A stretch of DNA of 9,480 nucleotides from JBIKIW01 sp044361365 (GTDB lineage: Bacteria; Patescibacteriota; JACMRA01), in NCBI GenBank assembly GCA_044361365.1, contig JBIKIW010000051.1:1-9480 (forward strand). The letters are read 5' to 3'. A program made the translations under genes and the position numbers. The notes beneath the pieces were generated by a model. It had not been told where the DNA came from, ran no database searches, and was given only the letters and a program-made list of their open reading frames with translations. Below, in pieces: positions 5,835 through 9,480 of this stretch (positions are counted from its first letter, which is position 1; every line of letters starts with the position of its first letter).

Positions 5835-8800
5835 ATGTCAGAGCACAAGAAATCCCGCCGAAAAAATATTGACTTAGAAAAACCTCGAAAGATCGAAAAT
5901 ATTGATCTAGAAGAGGATACTAGCATAGAAATTCCAAAAAACAAAACTACGGATTTTAGCACGGATTCAGAAGCTCCGATGCTTGCTCTTCCCAGTGAAT
6001 TTAGCAAAACTAACGTTGATCATCTTTTCATCGAAGACGGCTATTATAAAGAAAAGGATGCCAGAATAATCAAAAAAGGTTCCAAGGTAAATAACGGACT
6101 CAACTCTCAAAATTCACAAAACACAAATAAGGAAAAGAGTTTTATTGGTCGAAAAAATAGCCAATCCTGGAGTGCTAACATAACCGATCTTCGCAAAAAA
6201 TTTGGATTTTCTTGGGGAAGTTGGGCCAGAAAAATCAGTATTTTTATTTTGGTATTTGGAATTTTTAGCATAACTACTGTCACTACAGTTGCTGCAGTTG
6301 CAATTGATTATTGGAAAAACACGCCTTCAATCGATCGTTTAGATAGAGATCCAAGTCAAAATAGTGTACTGTACGCAAGGGATGGAAAAACAAAGATTTA
6401 CGAATTTTATAAAGAAGAAAAACGTGAAGTAATTGATAATATCAACGATGTTCCTTTGGCAATGCAGCTCGCTATTGTTTCTTTGGAAGATGAAAATTAC
6501 TGGGATCCAAGCAATGAAACTGGGATTCCTTGGAAAAATTTAGCAGGAGCGGCTAGAGATTGTTTGCTTTCAGGTGGAGACAACTGTCGTGGAGCCAGTG
6601 GTATTTCTCAGCAATTAATTAAAAATATAAGTGACGATCGTGAATCAAACTTAAATAGAAAAGTTCGAGAGTTGTTTATTGCCGTAAAACTGAATCAAGG
6701 TACTAGCAAAACTGATATTTTACTTAAATACATGAACTGGGTACCTTTTGGTAGGAATGCATATGGAGTTCAAGAGGCTTCTAAAGCTTATTTCGGTAAA
6801 AAAGTTAACGTCAAAGACACTACAGGTAAATTCACCCTCACTGCACCAGAAGCTTGTTATTTGGCAGCTATGATTCAAAGCCCGACTTATTACGAATCAG
6901 GAATACCAACTCTACCTGCAGCAAATTTAGAAAAATCTAAAGCCCCCACAGCCCCAACAGAAACACTTGCTAGTAGTAAAGATTTAGAAGTTCGTAAGGA
7001 TGCCTGTTTAACCAAACTTCATGAATTAAATCTACCGCTAGAAGATGGAACTTTCGGTAATTATATCAAAACCAAACAAGATCTAGAAAACCTACAGAAA
7101 AAGCCTGTCATCTCAACTAGTAATAATTCTCAAGCTGAAGAAGCTAGAAAGCAAGATTTCGTGGCTTTTGTTACCACCCCAGTAGATGATCCTTTCCCAC
7201 ATTTTAGAGAATATGCACGTGAAGAGCTTAAAAAATTCTTGACTGACGATGAGTTATTTAACGGCGGCTACGAAATCACTACCAGTATAGACCCAGGTAC
7301 ACAAAGAGAGAATGAAAGAATTTTAACTGAAAATGAAGATCTTATAAAATCTGTAGGTGGAAACAACGCCTCTTCTATGATAGTTGATGGTCCAACTGGG
7401 CAAATAATTTCTATGGTTGGATCTTTGGGATATAATCGTGAAGATATTAAAGGTAAGGTAAATGTGGCTACAACCCTTCAACAGCCTGGTAGTAGTATCA
7501 AACCCTACGTTTACGCAGCTGCTTTTGCAAATGGCTTTAATCCTGGAACAGTTTTATTGGATGTAAAAACAAGCTGGCAAGGGTATGAACCTAAAAACTT
7601 TGATGGAAACTTTAGAGGCCCTGTAACCATGCGTCGAGCTTTGCAAGGATCTTTAAATATTCCAGCTGTTAAATCTCTATTCTTAGATAATGACCAGCCT
7701 GCCTCTGATCAGGTTAGTAAGTTAGATACTTTCTTTAGCTTTACTGAATCTCTAGGCGTACAGTTTCCATGTGCAGAAGGAGCTGGTAATGACGCCTTTA
7801 TAGAAAAAAATAAAGGTGTAGAAACCTGCGTTCCTAATGCAGTCAAGGGAATAACTCAAGCTGATATAGACTCTGCTTACAGGGGAAGATGTTTTATTGC
7901 CTCAGCTCTTGGAGGGTGTGAAACTACACTGGTTTCTCATATAAGTGGTTTTAACACCCTACTTCAACAAAAAAGAATTACTGCAACTCCGTTTATAAGC
8001 ATCAAAAAAAGATCTACTGGAAAAGATATATATGCTGAAAAACAAGCTAGTGAAAAACCTGTTTATATAGTAAGAGATCTTGATGAAAACGCCGCTTTGG
8101 TTGCAAGACAAACCGCAAATGTAATGGCTGACTACCAGGCTCGTGTTTCAGAATTTGGTAGCACAAGATTTAATTTGGAACTTGATAACAAAAATTGGAA
8201 AGTCGCCGCTAAAACAGGAACTTCAAATGGTCCTAAGGATTTTTGGACAATGGGTGGCTCTCCTTACTATACAGTGGGCTTGTGGGCTGGCAGAACCGAC
8301 AATGAAGATATGAGTGCTAACGCATCAGCCGGTGTTTCCGTTGCAAGAATTTGGAAACAAATAATGGAATCTGTTCACGCAGACAAAGAAGTTAAAAACT
8401 TTTCTACCGAAGGTCTAAAGTCTTACTTTGTACCAGCTGGTAGCAACAAGACTACTGACAAGGATGGTAAGGACACGCAAAAATCCGCTGGTGGTCAAGC
8501 TGAACTTTTAACTCCAAAGCAAATTGAACAGCTCAATAAAAAAAGTGGCGTAGTTGGCGCTATCACTTCTAAAGAGGATTTAGAAAATGTAAAAAAAAAC
8601 ACAATTTTTAACAATCGAACTACTTTAATTCCAGGTTCTTTTAGTATTAACAAGCTTGATAATAAGTTGTTTGTAGAGGGTCAAACCGCTGAAGAAAATC
8701 GCCAAAAAATTGATTGCACCTATCTAATTCCTGAATTTCCAGATTCAAACTGGAGTACACCAGTAGAACAATACGCCAAAGCTAAAAATGATGCTTATTG

Positions 8801-9377
8801 CAACCTACCAGAACCATCAACTCTTGTTGGAGTTCCAGATCCAAGTTTTGTTACTAATTTTGCTGAAAATACCTCTTTCCCTAATTCTAGTCTGCAAGTT
8901 TCAGCTAGTTTTCCTACCAACTCCAGTAGAACAGTTAGTCAGATTAAAATTTACTTAAACGGCACACTGGAAGCCACTGGAAGTGGAAACTCGGCTAGCT
9001 ATTCCACGATCAGCTTAACAGGTACTTTTAATATAACAGTTGAAGCTACTGATAACACAGGCAAAAGCTACACTAAAATAATTAACAATGTAGTATTTGG
9101 TGAACTAACAATTGCAGATATTTCAAATTTATCGTGTACTGATCAGACATGTAGTTTTGCCATTCCTGGAAACAAACTGGTTTCGACTATATCAATTAGA
9201 ATTGGCAGTCAGAATAGTTCAAGTACTTGCAATATCGTAAATACCCCTGTAACCTGCCAAAATATTAACCTTCCACAAGGCCAAGTAGATAAGCTTATTT
9301 ATCTCAAAATAAACTCTGGAGTTTTTCAATCAACCGGGCTTACTTTTCCCTTAGTAAAAGCTATGGAACTAGACTAG
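5835..9377 (+). CDS. Class A penicillin-binding protein (bifunctional transglycosylase/transpeptidase) with long C-terminal extension
   Basis: The protein polymerises lipid II into glycan strands and cross-links them outside the membrane. A charged, low-complexity cytoplasmic tail of about 130 residues precedes one transmembrane helix (about 134-157), giving an N-in, C-out topology. The GT51 domain shows the catalytic SLEDENYWD (Glu218), RGASGISQQL (252-261), RKVREL (275-280) and FGRNAYGVQEASKAYFG (305-321). The transpeptidase has PGSSIKP with nucleophile Ser553 and Lys556, SLN (606-608) and KTGT (793-796). Beyond about residue 850 lie a polar linker and two probable beta-rich domains, one Ig-like (about 1012-1088). 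At 1180 residues it is much longer than ordinary PBP1A-type enzymes. All 14 cysteines lie after the membrane helix and fall into sequential close pairs, suggesting disulfides. The ATG at 5835 keeps the tail; no Shine-Dalgarno is present. It stands alone, divergent from clpC. Confidence 0.94.
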   Translation: MSEHKKSRRKNIDLEKPRKIENIDLEEDTSIEIPKNKTTDFSTDSEAPMLALPSEFSKTNVDHLFIEDGYYKEKDARIIKKGSKVNNGLNSQNSQNTNKEKSFIGRKNSQSWSANITDLRKKFGFSWGSWARKISIFILVFGIFSITTVTTVAAVAIDYWKNTPSIDRLDRDPSQNSVLYARDGKTKIYEFYKEEKREVIDNINDVPLAMQLAIVSLEDENYWDPSNETGIPWKNLAGAARDCLLSGGDNCRGASGISQQLIKNISDDRESNLNRKVRELFIAVKLNQGTSKTDILLKYMNWVPFGRNAYGVQEASKAYFGKKVNVKDTTGKFTLTAPEACYLAAMIQSPTYYESGIPTLPAANLEKSKAPTAPTETLASSKDLEVRKDACLTKLHELNLPLEDGTFGNYIKTKQDLENLQKKPVISTSNNSQAEEARKQDFVAFVTTPVDDPFPHFREYAREELKKFLTDDELFNGGYEITTSIDPGTQRENERILTENEDLIKSVGGNNASSMIVDGPTGQIISMVGSLGYNREDIKGKVNVATTLQQPGSSIKPYVYAAAFANGFNPGTVLLDVKTSWQGYEPKNFDGNFRGPVTMRRALQGSLNIPAVKSLFLDNDQPASDQVSKLDTFFSFTESLGVQFPCAEGAGNDAFIEKNKGVETCVPNAVKGITQADIDSAYRGRCFIASALGGCETTLVSHISGFNTLLQQKRITATPFISIKKRSTGKDIYAEKQASEKPVYIVRDLDENAALVARQTANVMADYQARVSEFGSTRFNLELDNKNWKVAAKTGTSNGPKDFWTMGGSPYYTVGLWAGRTDNEDMSANASAGVSVARIWKQIMESVHADKEVKNFSTEGLKSYFVPAGSNKTTDKDGKDTQKSAGGQAELLTPKQIEQLNKKSGVVGAITSKEDLENVKKNTIFNNRTTLIPGSFSINKLDNKLFVEGQTAEENRQKIDCTYLIPEFPDSNWSTPVEQYAKAKNDAYCNLPEPSTLVGVPDPSFVTNFAENTSFPNSSLQVSASFPTNSSRTVSQIKIYLNGTLEATGSGNSASYSTISLTGTFNITVEATDNTGKSYTKIINNVVFGELTIADISNLSCTDQTCSFAIPGNKLVSTISIRIGSQNSSSTCNIVNTPVTCQNINLPQGQVDKLIYLKINSGVFQSTGLTFPLVKAMELD

Positions 9378-9394
9378 TTAGCAAACACTAACTA
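9375..9394 (+). repeat. Short hairpin overlapping the PBP stop codon
   Basis: TAGTTAG (9375-9381, starting with the TAG stop) pairs perfectly with CTAACTA (9388-9394) around the loop CAAACA. There is no T-run behind it, so it is a poor intrinsic terminator. Because a probable transposase starts 11 bases later, it may instead belong to the left end of an insertion sequence. Confidence 0.4.
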
Positions 9395-9405
9395 AACTAA
9401 TTTCT

Positions 9406-9480
9406 ATGATATACAGACAAAGATTAAGCAATTACAATTTAAAAAAAATAATTCATCATTTTTGTGTAGATATAGACGCT
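9406..9480 (+). CDS. Probable IS1595/ISXO2-like transposase, N-terminal fragment cut by the right edge
   Basis: From ATG 9406 the frame is open for 25 codons to the edge and reads MIYRQRLSNYNLKKIIHHFC followed by VDIDA. From memory of the family, this resembles the start of IS1595-type DDE transposases: a basic Y-R-x-x-x-L-S start, then a K-K-I-I/L-x-x-F-C/V-x-D-I/L-x-A helix that leads into an HTH rich in N-R-N-T. The DDE catalytic residues and any zinc-binding residues would lie beyond the window. The gene starts only 28 bases after the PBP stop and has no Shine-Dalgarno. An unrelated HTH protein remains possible. Confidence 0.58.
   Translation, partial: MIYRQRLSNYNLKKIIHHFCVDIDA

Noticed and set aside
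5801..6007. 68-codon minus-strand frame across the PBP start
   Set aside because: It is antisense to the disordered N-terminal tail of the PBP, with no family match and no promoter of its own.
8592..8600. Run of nine A residues in the PBP gene, a possible slippage or phase-variation site
   Set aside because: The reading frame continues normally through it, no alternative frame of interest follows, and A-runs are common in DNA of this composition.
349..9377. Possible UGA recoding (as glycine in Gracilibacteria/SR1, or tryptophan elsewhere)
   Set aside because: All five complete genes are full length without any in-frame TGA, Trp is encoded by TGG and Gly by GGN, and stops are TAA or TAG. Nothing suggests recoding.

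Overview
The window is AT-rich and gene-dense. It holds five complete protein genes and a probable partial gene at each edge. None of the starts has a recognisable Shine-Dalgarno sequence. All five complete genes read through in the standard code and end in TAA or TAG. The low GC, compactness, lack of SD sites, an extended cysteine-bearing class A penicillin-binding protein, and a nusG detached from secE/rplKA would fit a candidate-phyla (Patescibacteria/CPR-type) bacterium. That placement is an inference from gene style, not from a marker phylogeny.

Layout: bases 1-46 may be the start of a leftward gene that leaves the window. A 302-base AT-rich gap follows, with candidate divergent promoters and a hairpin close to nusG. 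nusG (349-936) and a DNPH1/Rcl-like nucleotide N-glycosidase gene (944-1381) form a tight rightward pair. A 144-base gap then contains a nested inverted-repeat structure (about 1388-1485). After it comes a class II CPD photolyase (1526-2974). The photolyase converges, with an 8-base gap, on a leftward ClpC-type AAA+ unfoldase (2983-5553). A 281-base divergent gap with a perfect GTCCTT/AAGGAC palindrome separates clpC from a large class A penicillin-binding protein (5835-9377). Immediately after its stop codon lies a short hairpin and the start of a probable IS1595/ISXO2-like transposase (9406 to the edge).

Functions: the genes are mostly housekeeping or maintenance: transcription elongation (NusG), possible nucleotide-pool cleaning (DNPH1-like), light-dependent repair of pyrimidine dimers, protein quality control, and peptidoglycan synthesis. 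There is no defence island, CRISPR array, prophage or biosynthetic cluster. I did not find a convincing new multi-gene system. The points most worth a second look are the nested structure before the photolyase, the regularly paired extracytoplasmic cysteines and long C-terminal extension of the penicillin-binding protein, and the insertion-sequence edge abutting its stop codon.
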